Both the position numbers and the translations under genes were made by a program. From Lactobacillus kefiranofaciens (GTDB lineage Bacteria; Bacillota; Bacilli; Lactobacillales; Lactobacillaceae), in assembly GCF_900103655.1 (NCBI RefSeq), contig NZ_FMXC01000018.1:1-42967 (forward strand): a stretch of DNA of 42,967 nt, in the 5' to 3' direction. Within the stretch, counting starts at the first letter, position 1, and each line of letters begins with the position of its first letter. Positions 16,331-24,264 of this stretch are shown piece by piece. Under the pieces are notes generated by a model. The model searched no databases and was not told the DNA's origin. It saw only the letters and a list, made by a program, of their open reading frames with translations.

Positions 16331-16358
16331 AAAAAAAGCCGGCTCTCATGGTCCGACT
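16331..16358 (-). terminator. Intrinsic terminator after the acidic unknown gene
   Basis: AGTCGG pairs with CCGGCT (one G-U) and is followed on the minus strand by seven T. It ends the 16367-16852 transcript ahead of the metallophosphoesterase gene. Confidence 0.7.
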
Positions 16359-16366
16359 CAAATAAT

Positions 16367-16852
16367 TTATGCGTTATGTGCTAAAGCGTGAGCAGCAAGT
16401 CCAACTGATAATAAAGCATCCTTAGACAATACTTCTTCTAAATCCTTAGCAGCAATTGATTGAACTGCACCAATAACTTTCAAGCTGTAAACAATAACCC
16501 GATAATCAATAGTTGGGTTATATAGATCGTCTTCATACGGATTCTCGTGGTTATAAGTTAAGTTAATCTCATCCTTGTCAACATAACCGTCAACGTGATT
16601 AGTTAAAATACGGTCATGCAAATCAGACAACTTGCTTGCTAGCTTGATCAAAGTCAACTTATGGTCGCTTTCTGCTTCATAGTATTGTTCTTCGGTCATA
16701 TCAAAGTAATCCTTGATTGGATTATTCAAAACGCCTAAATTATCAATTACCTTGTAAACAGCTTCAGCGTCAAAGTCTTGCTCACCATTTAAAATTTTGT
16801 CTTGTGATAAGGCTAAATCATCAGCCAACATCATGGTATCTAACTTTCCCAT
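16367..16852 (-). CDS. Acidic cytoplasmic protein of unknown function
   Basis: About 161 residues, strongly acidic, no signal peptide or membrane segment, predicted largely helical with two halves (residues 1-90 and 95-161, split by a DDLYNPTIDYR segment). I do not recognise a family. ATG at 16850-16852 with AGGAGG 5 nt upstream is clearly the start; an earlier in-frame ATG overlaps no ribosome site. An extended -10 element precedes it and a terminator follows, so it is a single-gene unit. Confidence 0.7.
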   Translation of the reverse strand: MGKLDTMMLADDLALSQDKILNGEQDFDAEAVYKVIDNLGVLNNPIKDYFDMTEEQYYEAESDHKLTLIKLASKLSDLHDRILTNHVDGYVDKDEINLTYNHENPYEDDLYNPTIDYRVIVYSLKVIGAVQSIAAKDLEEVLSKDALLSVGLAAHALAHNA

Positions 16853-16878
16853 ATGGTCCTCCTCAAAATTCAACCTTA

Positions 16879-16887
16879 ATTATAACA
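16879..16887 (-). promoter_or_regulatory. Extended -10 promoter element
   Basis: TGTTATAAT on the minus strand, about 27 bp upstream of the 16852 start codon. No good -35 is seen, as is usual for extended -10 promoters. Confidence 0.55.
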
Positions 16888-17005
16888 AAAAAAGCCTATT
16901 ACGCCTTACTTTAACGCATGAAAATAAAATTTCTTAGGAAAAAAGCGCATTTTTTTGCGTAATAAATAATAGAAGGTTAAAAATATAATTTAAAGGAGAA
17001 TTTTC

Positions 17006-17578
17006 ATGACTAAACCAACCATCTCTCGTTGTCCTTGGGGCGACACTAAAGACAAAATTGTGCAGGACTACCACGATCACGAATGGGGCAAACTGAATTT
17101 AGACGATCAGTATCTCTATGAGATGCTGGTACTGGAACTGTTCCAATCAGGCTTAAGCTGGAGCACAATTTTGCATAAACGGGAAAACTTTAGAAAGGCG
17201 TTCAAGAACTTTGACATTAAGCAAGTGGCATTGATGGCAGATGACGATGTCAGCCTATTGCTACAGGATAAAAGCATTATTCGCAATCAGATTAAGATTA
17301 GGGCAGCGATTAAGAATGCCCGAGCAATTAGCAAAGTAAAGGAGAAATACGGCAGCTTGGCTAAATATTTGCAAAGCTTTGTGCCAACCCAGATCGTGCA
17401 TCATCCAGAAACAGTCGACGAGGTACCTGCTTCAAACGAAATCGCTCAAGAAATGACAAAACAGATGAAAAAAGATGGCTTTTTCTTTGTTGGACCAGTA
17501 ATTATTTATTCTTATTTGCAAGGAATCGGCTTGATCAATGATCACTTAGAAAGCTGCGCATTCAAATATAATGGTTAA
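17006..17578 (+). CDS. tag: DNA-3-methyladenine glycosylase I
   Basis: A 190-residue base-excision repair enzyme that removes 3-methyladenine from alkylated DNA. The family signatures are clear: RCPWG near the N-terminus, YHDHEWG (29-35), ELFQSGLSWSTIL with the catalytic-pocket Glu, and GFFFVGP followed by SYLQGIGLINDH near the end. The zinc-binding residues Cys and His of the Tag family (C9, H24-type N-terminal, and HLESC at the C-terminus) appear present. ATG at 17006 has AAAGGAG at 7 nt and a TATAAT at 16984-16989. It is a monocistronic unit convergent with the phn operon across a shared terminator. Confidence 0.92.
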   Translation: MTKPTISRCPWGDTKDKIVQDYHDHEWGKLNLDDQYLYEMLVLELFQSGLSWSTILHKRENFRKAFKNFDIKQVALMADDDVSLLLQDKSIIRNQIKIRAAIKNARAISKVKEKYGSLAKYLQSFVPTQIVHHPETVDEVPASNEIAQEMTKQMKKDGFFFVGPVIIYSYLQGIGLINDHLESCAFKYNG

Positions 17579-17581
17579 GAA

Positions 17582-17612
17582 AAAGCGAGAGCAGCTGCTC
17601 TCGCTTTATTTT
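17582..17612. terminator. Bidirectional terminator between tag and the phn operon
   Basis: A perfect 13-bp palindromic stem (17582-17594 with 17595-17607, core GCGAGAGCAG) has T-rich tails on both strands. It ends tag on the plus strand and the phnE gene on the minus strand. Confidence 0.85.
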
Positions 17613-17621
17613 TTTACAAAA

Positions 17622-18434
17622 TTAAACTAACTTCTTCCGAATCCAACCTGAGATCCAGTCAATAATCACAACCATGATGATGATTCCGAGCAAGATAATG
17701 CCTACGCGGTCCCACTGACGATATTGCAAAGCAATGATCAATGGATAACCGATACCACCGGCACCTACTAAACCAAGGATAGATGCGGAACGAATGGAAA
17801 CATCGAAACGGTATAAAGTATTGGAGATTAGAGCTGGCATCAAGTTCGGCATCGTTGAAAACATAATGACGTGGAACTTGGAACCACCGGCAGCAATGAC
17901 TGCTTCATTAGGCCCATCTTCCAAGTTTTCAATTGCTTCTGAGAACAATTTTGCCAGCATCCCCACTGAGTGAAAGCCTAATGCCAAAACACCGGCAGCT
18001 GAGCCAGGTCCCACAGCCTTAATAAACATCAAGGCTAAAACAATCTCAGGGAATGATCTAATGATTGCCAAAACAATCTTACCAATTCTAGAAGTATACC
18101 AATGCTTGTGCTTGGTATGTGCTGCCCAGAAGGCAAATGGCAATGAGATAATGGCAGAAATAAAAGTACCTAAAAAGGCGATACAAATGGTCTGCCACAA
18201 TTGTGAGATCAAGTCTTCACCGGAACCGTTATAAACATATTTCCAATCAGGATGGAAAATACCGGCAAAGATCGCACCCGCGATTTGACCAGCGGTTGCC
18301 TTAATCCCACCAAAGTTAATGCCGGTACATGACCAAACAATCAAGATAATCGTAAAAATAGCGATCAGCCAATGAATGGTTTGTTTCTTACGGTCAACGG
18401 GTTTAGCAGGTAATTGCTTCATAGTATTATCCAT
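17622..18434 (-). CDS. phnE: Phosphonate-type ABC transporter permease 2
   Basis: A 270-residue inner-membrane permease of the PhnE family with about six helices. The BPD_transp signature (EAVIAAGGSKFHVI) that contacts the ATPase lies in the C-terminal half, and the IRSASILGLVGAGGIGYPL segment is typical of PhnE. It forms the channel with the adjacent permease to import phosphonate, phosphite or phosphate esters; which one is not clear. The gene overlaps the upstream permease gene by one base (TAATG). It is the last gene of phnD-C-E-E. Confidence 0.88.
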   Translation of the reverse strand: MDNTMKQLPAKPVDRKKQTIHWLIAIFTIILIVWSCTGINFGGIKATAGQIAGAIFAGIFHPDWKYVYNGSGEDLISQLWQTICIAFLGTFISAIISLPFAFWAAHTKHKHWYTSRIGKIVLAIIRSFPEIVLALMFIKAVGPGSAAGVLALGFHSVGMLAKLFSEAIENLEDGPNEAVIAAGGSKFHVIMFSTMPNLMPALISNTLYRFDVSIRSASILGLVGAGGIGYPLIIALQYRQWDRVGIILLGIIIMVVIIDWISGWIRKKLV

Positions 18435-19219
18435 TATTTCATTAACGCCTCCCGTGACTTAGATGAAACATAGTCAATCAAGACTACGACGATGATAATG
18501 ACAATGATGATCGTCCCAGTTTGGGCATAGTTGAAGACCTGCAAAGTCTGCTGCAAGTTCAAACCAATACCACCGGCACCGATATAACCAAGGACGGTTG
18601 AAGCTCTGACGTTGATTTCAACTGCATATAAAACATAAGAAATAAAGTAGGTGATAATCTGAGGCAAAACCGCGGTTCGAATAATTTGGAACTTGTTAGC
18701 ACCAACGGCAGTTAAAGCCTCAATTGGACCAGGATCAATCGTTTCAATTGCTTCGTAAAACAGCTTAACCACCACACCGAAGGTGAAGACTGCCAAAGCC
18801 ATAATACCAGCAACTGGACCAATACCCACGATCGCTACAAAGATTGCACCGAGCAACAAGTCAGGAATAGTTCTGACGATGTTCATAATAAAACGAAGTA
18901 CGCCAGTTACCGCCTTATTTTTAATAATATTACGCGCAATTAATAGTGAATAAATAAATGCGACCACTGAGCCGATTACGGTCCCCAATACGGCCATTTT
19001 AATAGTTTCAATTAGTTTCGGCCAGACAACATTCAGATAGCTCCAGTCCGGATGACACATTTGAACAAAAATATCAGCGAATTGACTCCAGTTTTCAAAC
19101 AATGCACTGATATGAGTGTTAGTAACATTGATTGAAATGAAGAGTCCTGCAATCATGATAATTGTCCAGACCAAGTTCATGATCTTGAACTTACGCTTAG
19201 GTAAAGCTTTATCAGGCAT
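18434..19219 (-). CDS. phnE: Phosphonate-type ABC transporter permease 1
   Basis: A 261-residue paralogue of the next permease, with six predicted helices, an EALTAVGANKFQII coupling loop and an INVRASTVLGYIGAGGIG segment. Two PhnE-type permeases are common in Gram-positive phn operons and would form a heterodimer. The start ATG overlaps the phnC stop by one base and the stop overlaps the next start by one base, so translation is coupled. Confidence 0.88.
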   Translation of the reverse strand: MPDKALPKRKFKIMNLVWTIIMIAGLFISINVTNTHISALFENWSQFADIFVQMCHPDWSYLNVVWPKLIETIKMAVLGTVIGSVVAFIYSLLIARNIIKNKAVTGVLRFIMNIVRTIPDLLLGAIFVAIVGIGPVAGIMALAVFTFGVVVKLFYEAIETIDPGPIEALTAVGANKFQIIRTAVLPQIITYFISYVLYAVEINVRASTVLGYIGAGGIGLNLQQTLQVFNYAQTGTIIIVIIIVVVLIDYVSSKSREALMK

Positions 19220-19992
19220 TATTCTGCCTCCTCGCTGCCGTCGCCACCATTATAAATATCGGTGAAGACTGACTTAGGAGTATCCTTCATCTTGCCGTCG
19301 TAAACTACTTGACCAGCGCGAATCCCAATTACGCGTTCGCCAAATTGCTGAGCTAGTTCAATGCTGTGCAAGTTAGCCAGAACTGTCATGCCATATTTTT
19401 CATTAAGCATCTTCAGGTCATTCATGACTCTGACTGAAGTTTGCGGGTCAAGTGAGGCAGTTGGTTCATCGGCTAAGATGATCTTCGGGTTCTGCATTAA
19501 TACACGTGCAATAGCAACACGTTGCTGCTGACCACCGGATAATTCATCTGCTCGCGTATAAACCTTGTCAGTCAAGTCCACTTTTTGCAAAGCTTCATAG
19601 GCCCTTTGCTTATCTTCCTTAGAAAACAAGTTAAACGTTGTCTTCCAAGTTGGATAATATGCTACTCGACCAACTAAGACGTTGCGCAAAACGCTAGAAC
19701 GCTTAACTAAGTTAAAGTTCTGGAAAATCATCCCAATATCGCGACGCAATTCACGCAGCTGCTTACCCTTGGCCTTAATAATCGATTGACCATCGATCAA
19801 AATATCGCCTGAAGTTGTATTGTGCAGACGGTTGATTGAACGCAGCAAGGTTGACTTACCTGCACCAGAAAGACCAACAACTACTACGAATTCGCCTTTA
19901 TTAATTGTTAAATTGATATCCTTCAGACCGACAGTACCATTGTCATAGACCTTAGAAACATCCTTTAATTGGATCATTGGCTTATCTGCCAT
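19219..19992 (-). CDS. phnC: Phosphonate-type ABC transporter ATPase
   Basis: A 257-residue ATPase with Walker [10 protein letters not shown] (about residues 40-48), signature [12 protein letters not shown], Walker [12 protein letters not shown] and switch His in LHSIELA. The [22 protein letters not shown] and [14 protein letters not shown] segments are characteristic of PhnC. It powers uptake through the two PhnE proteins. ATG at 19990-19992; it begins 27 nt after phnD. Confidence 0.92.
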   Translation of the reverse strand: MADKPMIQLKDVSKVYDNGTVGLKDINLTINKGEFVVVVGLSGAGKSTLLRSINRLHNTTSGDILIDGQSIIKAKGKQLRELRRDIGMIFQNFNLVKRSSVLRNVLVGRVAYYPTWKTTFNLFSKEDKQRAYEALQKVDLTDKVYTRADELSGGQQQRVAIARVLMQNPKIILADEPTASLDPQTSVRVMNDLKMLNEKYGMTVLANLHSIELAQQFGERVIGIRAGQVVYDGKMKDTPKSVFTDIYNGGDGSEEAE

Positions 19993-20019
19993 TAAACTTA
20001 ACTCCCTTAATTTGAATTA

Positions 20020-20952
20020 TTATTTCTTAGTTGATTCAACCATCTTGTCGTACTTACGAACGATGTTGAAGTCGCTATCCTTAGCGTAATCGTAGCCTTC
20101 GTGACTATATACGCTTTCAATAACCTTTTGACCTTCCTTTGACTTACCTACAGCGATAAATGCCTTAGCCAGCTTCTTGCGGAATGACTTAGACATGCTT
20201 GGAATTACTGAGATGGTGTCGTTTGGAATTGGCTTAGTGAAGTAAATTGGAACAACTTGCTTCATAATCTTAGGATTATCCTTTAAAACAGTGTTACGTG
20301 CATCTTCAAAGACAAAGGCAGCATCAGTATCGCCGTTTAATACGTTCAAAACAGCTTGGTCGTGACCAGTTACAGTAACCAACTTAGAATCCTTGGTTAC
20401 ATCCAAACCCTTTTCCTTAAGTTCAGCAACTGGGAATACGTAACCAGCTGATGAAGTTGGGTTTTGAACTGAAATTGACTTACCCTTAAGGTCTTTCCAG
20501 GACTTAATCTTTGAACCCTTCTTAACCAAAATTTCGGCACGGTAATTCTTGACTAAGTTCTTAGTTGCTTTACCACCTGGTTGCTTAACGCCGTAACGTT
20601 CAGCTTGCAAAAGAAGATCTGCAGCGCCTTGCTTGTGAGCTAAAACATATCCATCTGGTGGAAGGAAACCTACATCAACCTTCTTTGACTTCATAGCTTC
20701 TACAACGGTGTTGTAGTCAGTTGACATAGAAACATGAACAGGGATGCCCAATCTCTTGGAAAGCATCTTTTCAAGCGGCTTAGCACGAGCTTGCAGTTTA
20801 GTTGCAGCCTGACTTGGCACAAATTGAATAGTTAATGACTTTGGAGTGTAGTTTTCCTTTGATGAACTACTGTCCTTGCTTGAACACGCTGTTGCAACTA
20901 CTGCAACAAAAAGTGCCACTACAGCTACCAAGATTTTTTTAAATCTTTTCAT
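20020..20952 (-). CDS. phnD: Phosphonate-type ABC transporter substrate-binding lipoprotein
   Basis: A 311-residue lipoprotein. The signal peptide (MKRFKKILVAVVALFVAVVA) ends in the lipobox VATAC, so Cys is lipidated and the protein is anchored outside the membrane. The mature part is a type II periplasmic-binding fold of the PhnD family (LTIQFVPSQAA, KVDVGFLPPDGYV, ISVQNPTSSAGYVFP). The oxyanion-binding SSAGY loop is visible. ATG at 20950-20952 follows GGAGG; an upstream in-frame ATG lies within that site. Expression is probably governed by the leader ORF and attenuator upstream. Confidence 0.92.
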   Translation of the reverse strand: MKRFKKILVAVVALFVAVVATACSSKDSSSSKENYTPKSLTIQFVPSQAATKLQARAKPLEKMLSKRLGIPVHVSMSTDYNTVVEAMKSKKVDVGFLPPDGYVLAHKQGAADLLLQAERYGVKQPGGKATKNLVKNYRAEILVKKGSKIKSWKDLKGKSISVQNPTSSAGYVFPVAELKEKGLDVTKDSKLVTVTGHDQAVLNVLNGDTDAAFVFEDARNTVLKDNPKIMKQVVPIYFTKPIPNDTISVIPSMSKSFRKKLAKAFIAVGKSKEGQKVIESVYSHEGYDYAKDSDFNIVRKYDKMVESTKK

Positions 20953-21003
20953 TATGTCCTCCATGAACAAAATATAGTGATAAAACAAATAAACAAAAGT
21001 TAT

Positions 21004-21051
21004 AAAAAAGACTTAACCACGAATCGCCAAAGACGATCAATGATTAAGTCT
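21004..21051 (-). terminator. Leader terminator/attenuator of the phn operon
   Basis: AGACTTAA (21044-21051) pairs exactly with TTAAGTCT (21009-21016), with an inner TCG/CGA stem and a run of T after it on the minus strand. The 5' arm starts on the base after the leader ORF's stop codon. It stands 52 nt upstream of the phnD start, so read-through is required for phn expression. Confidence 0.75.
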
Positions 21052-21165
21052 CTAAATAACATCATTATTAAATAAACGAACGAGAAAAGCGCCTTCACGA
21101 GTGGAAGACTTAAGCGCAGCAACAAAAGCATCATTAAAATCTTTTCCCTGCATAAGCAACTTCAT
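21052..21165 (-). CDS. 37-codon leader ORF of the phn operon
   Basis: An ATG (21163-21165) preceded by AGGGGGAG opens a 37-residue frame beginning MKLLMQGKDFNDAFVAALKS and ending NNDVI with TAG at 21052-21054. The peptide is amphipathic and lacks a run of any single amino acid. It lies between a strong promoter and an intrinsic terminator, both in phn orientation. The nine bases at codons 28-31 (21074-21082) can pair with the extreme 5' end of the transcript (21187-21195). The ORF may act by its translation or as a genuine small protein. I recognise no homologue. Confidence 0.6.
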   Translation of the reverse strand: MKLLMQGKDFNDAFVAALKSSTREGAFLVRLFNNDVI

Positions 21166-21201
21166 CAACTCCCCCTCATGCTTCTACGTTCGTTTGTTAA
21201 A

Positions 21202-21231
21202 ATAATACCAAAAGCATTCGGGTTCTATCAA
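21202..21231 (-). promoter_or_regulatory. Sigma-A promoter of the phn leader
   Basis: TTGATA (21226-21231) and TATTAT (21202-21207) are spaced 18 bp on the minus strand. Transcription should start near 21195, giving a leader of about 245 nt before phnD. Confidence 0.75.
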
Positions 21232-21251
21232 GGCTTTTAAGACTTTTTTAC

Positions 21252-21290
21252 AAAAAAATCGCTAAATGTATTTATGTACATCTAGCGATT
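21252..21290 (-). terminator. Terminator of uspA
   Basis: A 14-bp stem (21257-21270 with 21277-21290, one mismatch) followed by seven T on the minus strand, just after the uspA stop codon. It isolates uspA from the phn promoter. Confidence 0.85.
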
Positions 21291-21303
21291 ATTTATATTT
21301 TAA

Positions 21304-21795
21304 TTAATTCTTTTTCATCGTTGGCTTAACTGGGTTATTAGCCATATCAGTTTTAACGATTAATACATCAGCTAAAGCATGTTGGTTAACATATTCAGTT
21401 ACTGAACCCATGAGCATTCTTTCAACGGCATTCAAACCAGTTGCACCCATGACAATTAAATCATCATGGTGGTCTTTAATGAAGTCGTAAGAAATAATGC
21501 GCTTAGGACTGCCATAACGAATGTGATAATCAACATCATCAAAGTTGTAGTTATCATGAGCCCATTTCTTCAAGCTCTTCAAATATTCTTCAGAGTCTTG
21601 GGTCATTTGATAGATCGTATCGCCTGAAATTAAAGTATCTTGCATTTCACCCATGAATTGACGGGTATCAATGACACTCAATACATCAACGTGGGCGCCA
21701 TCTCTTAATCCAACGCGTACTGCTTTGTCAAAGGCTCTTTCAGCTGATTCTGAACCATCTACTGGAACTAAAATGCTTTCTTTATCCTTTGCCAT
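21304..21795 (-). CDS. Universal stress protein UspA family
   Basis: A 163-residue single-domain Usp protein. It opens with ILVPVDGSESAERAFDKAV, and the nucleotide-binding glycine motif appears as VMGATGLNAVERMLMGSVTEYV (G-2x-G-9x-G-S/T type), suggesting an ATP-binding member. Role in stress survival is family knowledge only. The first in-frame ATG touches the AGGAG site; the ATG at 21793-21795, 9 nt downstream, is the better start. It is divergent from the tyrosine phosphatase gene. Confidence 0.88.
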   Translation of the reverse strand: MAKDKESILVPVDGSESAERAFDKAVRVGLRDGAHVDVLSVIDTRQFMGEMQDTLISGDTIYQMTQDSEEYLKSLKKWAHDNYNFDDVDYHIRYGSPKRIISYDFIKDHHDDLIVMGATGLNAVERMLMGSVTEYVNQHALADVLIVKTDMANNPVKPTMKKN

Positions 21796-21945
21796 CTTGT
21801 TCATCTCCTATAAGTTGTACTAATATTTACTCTCTCTTATTTTAACATAATTTTGTAAGCTGTTACTTTTTCAAATGATTGTTTGATGCGTTTTTTGTTG
21901 TTACAATATTGTTCGTGAAACTGTCTAAAGAAAGGGGAGAATTTT

Positions 21946-22749
21946 TTGACTAAAAAATTAACCAATCAATTAATCGGCGTCACCAGTGGTCGCAACTTCC
22001 GTGAACTCGGAGGCTACGAAACTCTATCTGGCAAAAAAATCAAGATGCATAAATTGCTTAGAACCGGCAATTTAGCTGATCTTTCACCATTTGACAAGCA
22101 ATTCTTGACTGACTATGGCGTGAAATACGACGTTGACTTCAGAAGTAAAGCGGAAGTCGATCAGCAGCCAGATCGCGTACCTGATGGCGTGAAATATATT
22201 TATGATCCTGTCTTTAGCGAAGACTTAACCAACTCATCTAAGAGTATCAATGACTTAAACACGCAAGCTCACGATGACGCGGACTTTGGCTTCGACCATA
22301 TGCATTATGCTTATGAAGACATGATCGAAAGCAAATCTGCCCAAAAAGCTTACCGTAAATTTTTCGATGTTTTACTTGAAAATACTGGCGATGGCGAAAG
22401 CGTCATCTTCCACTGCACCGCGGGTAAAGACAGGACCGGTTTTGGTGCGCTGCTTATCTTAACAGCATTAGGCGTGCCACTAAACATCATCAAAAAAGAT
22501 TACCTGTTAACCAACATCACTACTAAGGACTTTATCGACAACATGGTTGAACATGCGCGCCAAAATGGTCGGAACGATAATGTTTTACAATCAATCCGCG
22601 ACATTCAAAGCGTTCGACCTGAATATCTAGACCATGCGGTCAAGGTATTAAATGATGATTACGGCAGTATTAACAATTATCTGCGCGAGGTAATGCAGCT
22701 CTCCAGCGTCGACATTATGCAACTACGCAATATTTATCTTGAAAAATAA
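21946..22749 (+). CDS. Tyrosine/dual-specificity protein phosphatase
   Basis: A 267-residue phosphatase of the bacterial LipA/Lp2-like type. The P-loop HCTAGKDRTG is complete, with nucleophile Cys157 and Arg163, and the N-terminal SGRNFRELGGYE segment typical of this family is present. Substrates may be phosphotyrosine or phosphoinositide-like esters; in lactobacilli no fixed target is known to me. The start is TTG at 21946, supported by AAAGGGGAGA 5-6 nt upstream; no ATG is nearby. An extended -10 (TGTTACAAT) lies just upstream. Confidence 0.88.
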   Translation: MTKKLTNQLIGVTSGRNFRELGGYETLSGKKIKMHKLLRTGNLADLSPFDKQFLTDYGVKYDVDFRSKAEVDQQPDRVPDGVKYIYDPVFSEDLTNSSKSINDLNTQAHDDADFGFDHMHYAYEDMIESKSAQKAYRKFFDVLLENTGDGESVIFHCTAGKDRTGFGALLILTALGVPLNIIKKDYLLTNITTKDFIDNMVEHARQNGRNDNVLQSIRDIQSVRPEYLDHAVKVLNDDYGSINNYLREVMQLSSVDIMQLRNIYLEK

Positions 22750-22758
22750 TTTCTAGCG

Positions 22759-22785
22759 AAGAAGGCATCAGCCTTCTTTTATTTT
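22759..22785. terminator. Terminator between phosphatase and EIIA genes
   Basis: AGAAGGC pairs with GCCTTCT across ATCA, followed by a T-rich tail on the plus strand. It overlaps the 3' end of the convergent EIIA gene. Confidence 0.7.
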
Positions 22786-23271
22786 TGCCATGAATTTCTG
22801 CTCTAAAAATGCATAAATCGCTTGCGCATCGGTAAAATTAAAGACTTCGCGCAACTCGTTAGCTGGTGTTTTAGCCAAAAAATCCATCACGCTTGCCAAA
22901 AGTTGGGCTTGTCCATCTGGATCATTATCCAGCAACATAAACAAAAACTTTACTTCTAATGCTTCATCCGGCTTAATCATATTATGAAAAACTACCGGTT
23001 CCCGCAATGAAACGGGAACAATAAGCCGAGTATTAACGAACTCGCCTTCTGTATGCGGGATCGCAATATTGGGAATATTTTTGCCTAAAGTTGAGGTATC
23101 TAGACCTGTAGGGAAATCATGCTCACGCTTTACAATATGAGATAAAAAATTGCCCTTTACATAGCCACGCTGCAATAAATTATCATAAACTTCTTTTAAA
23201 ACCAAATCTTGCTTAGTTTGATCAGTTACAAAGACTGCATCGGGTGTGAAAAGATTTCTAGTATTTGTCAT
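22768..23271 (-). CDS. Stand-alone PTS EIIA, fructose/galactitol type
   Basis: A 167-residue EIIA domain (mannitol-fructose class). The phosphorylated His is H73 in NIAIPHTEGE, within the standard TGLDT...NIAIPHT context. It would accept phosphate from HPr and pass it to an EIIB, but no EIIB or EIIC gene is nearby, so it serves a system encoded elsewhere or acts as a regulator. ATG at 23269-23271 follows GGGAGGA. The gene is divergent from the deoxyribosyltransferase gene; the shared intergenic region has two AAGTTAAC boxes 38 bp apart. Confidence 0.85.
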   Translation of the reverse strand: MTNTRNLFTPDAVFVTDQTKQDLVLKEVYDNLLQRGYVKGNFLSHIVKREHDFPTGLDTSTLGKNIPNIAIPHTEGEFVNTRLIVPVSLREPVVFHNMIKPDEALEVKFLFMLLDNDPDGQAQLLASVMDFLAKTPANELREVFNFTDAQAIYAFLEQKFMAKIKEG

Positions 23272-23386
23272 TGGATTTTTCCTCCCTAATGTGGAACTAA
23301 CATTTTCACCATAAGTTAACAAGATCTTTTTTTCAACCCAAAAGATGGTAAAGTTAACTTAATAATTTTTGATGGAGGAAAAAATA

Positions 23387-23863
23387 ATGGCAAAAACAAA
23401 GACTCTTTATTTTGGTGCTGGTTGGTTCAACGAAAAGCAAAATAAAGCTTATCAAGAAGCAATGGCAGCGTTGAAGCAAAATCCTACAGTTGACTTAGAA
23501 AATAGCTACGTGCCTCTGGATAATCAATATAAAGGCATCCGCGTGGATGAACATCCCGAATACTTGCACGATATTGAATGGGCTTCAGCTACTTACCATA
23601 ATGACTTGGTTGGCATTAAGTCTTCCGATATCATGCTCGGCGTTTATCTGCCCGAAGAAGAAGATGTGGGGCTTGGCATGGAACTTGGTTATGCCTTATC
23701 AAAGGGCAAATATATCTTGCTCGTCATTCCTGACGAAGATTATGGCAAACCAATCAACTTAATGAGCTGGGGCGTTTGCGACAACGTCATCAAGATCAGC
23801 GAACTAAAAGACTTTGACTTCAACCGCCCACGCTTTAACTTCTACGACGGCGCGGTTTATTAA
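23387..23863 (+). CDS. ntd: Nucleoside 2'-deoxyribosyltransferase (type II)
   Basis: A 158-residue enzyme that swaps the base of a deoxyribonucleoside for a free purine or pyrimidine, a salvage route typical of lactobacilli. Nearly the whole protein follows the L. leichmannii enzyme: YFGAGWF, DNQYKGIRVDEHPEYLHD, the nucleophile Glu (E99 here, E98 in the enzyme numbering) in DVGLGMELGYAL, and the C-terminal FYDGAVY that completes the neighbour's active site in the hexamer. ATG at 23387-23389 with GGAGG; an earlier in-frame ATG contains the ribosome site. Confidence 0.95.
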   Translation: MAKTKTLYFGAGWFNEKQNKAYQEAMAALKQNPTVDLENSYVPLDNQYKGIRVDEHPEYLHDIEWASATYHNDLVGIKSSDIMLGVYLPEEEDVGLGMELGYALSKGKYILLVIPDEDYGKPINLMSWGVCDNVIKISELKDFDFNRPRFNFYDGAVY

Positions 23864-23878
23864 AAAATTAAGCAAACT

Positions 23879-23918
23879 AAATGACCCTTCGTTATTCTTG
23901 CACAAAGGGTCATTTTTT
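23879..23918 (+). terminator. Terminator of ntd
   Basis: AAATGACCCTT (23879-23889) pairs with AAGGGTCATTT (23905-23915) and is followed by T residues. Confidence 0.85.
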
Positions 23919-23919
23919 A

Positions 23920-24190
23920 ATTTGATCTATCATAAATAATTGTATCTTTCTAATTATTTCAAGTGACTTTTATTTAAAGTTATTATTCTATGCTCCATCT
24001 TGCGAGCCTGGTATGTAAAATGTCACTCTTTTGATAGTTTGGTTAACGCGTGAAATTCAATTTTCAGTGCCCATTGGTATCACAAACCTTTCTTAAAACC
24101 TAACTTCATTCATCACTAGGTCATTGGACTCACCTTTTCTTTATTGATTTCATCTTCGTTACACCAATAATATACCATATTCTTTTCAAA
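23920..24190 (-). pseudogene. Gene-free stretch behind an orphan cre promoter, possible decayed gene
   Basis: About 250 bp downstream (minus strand) of a cre and extended -10 contain no intact ORF. Short open stretches occur in all three frames, such as KRVTFYIPGSQDGA before a TAG near 24000, as expected if a catabolite-repressed gene has been largely deleted. No family is recognised. It could equally be non-coding. Confidence 0.3.
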
Positions 24191-24208
24191 AAATAAAAGC
24201 GCTTACAT
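24169..24208 (-). promoter_or_regulatory. cre site and extended -10 promoter without an intact gene
   Basis: On the minus strand TGTAAGCGCTTTTA (24195-24208) fits the CcpA cre consensus, and TGGTATATT (24169-24177) is an extended -10 about 20 bp downstream. The pair points away from nagA, after its terminator, into the gene-free stretch. Confidence 0.55.
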
Positions 24209-24219
24209 CTAAAATGACA

Positions 24220-24258
24220 AAAAAGATACTTCTAGTCACAAACAACTAGCAAGTATCC
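24220..24258 (-). terminator. Terminator of nagA
   Basis: GATACTT pairs with AAGTATC and an inner CTAGT/ACTAG stem extends it; TTTTTTG follows on the minus strand. Confidence 0.8.
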
Positions 24259-24264
24259 CCATTC

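Noticed and set aside
18434-19219. Duplicated phnE as an assembly artefact
   Set aside because: The two permeases differ throughout and overlap neighbours by single bases, as in normal two-permease phn operons.
20953-21200. T-box or metabolite riboswitch upstream of phnD
   Set aside because: No T-box sequence (AGGGTGG-ACCGCG) and no known aptamer core is visible; a translated leader ORF explains the structure better.
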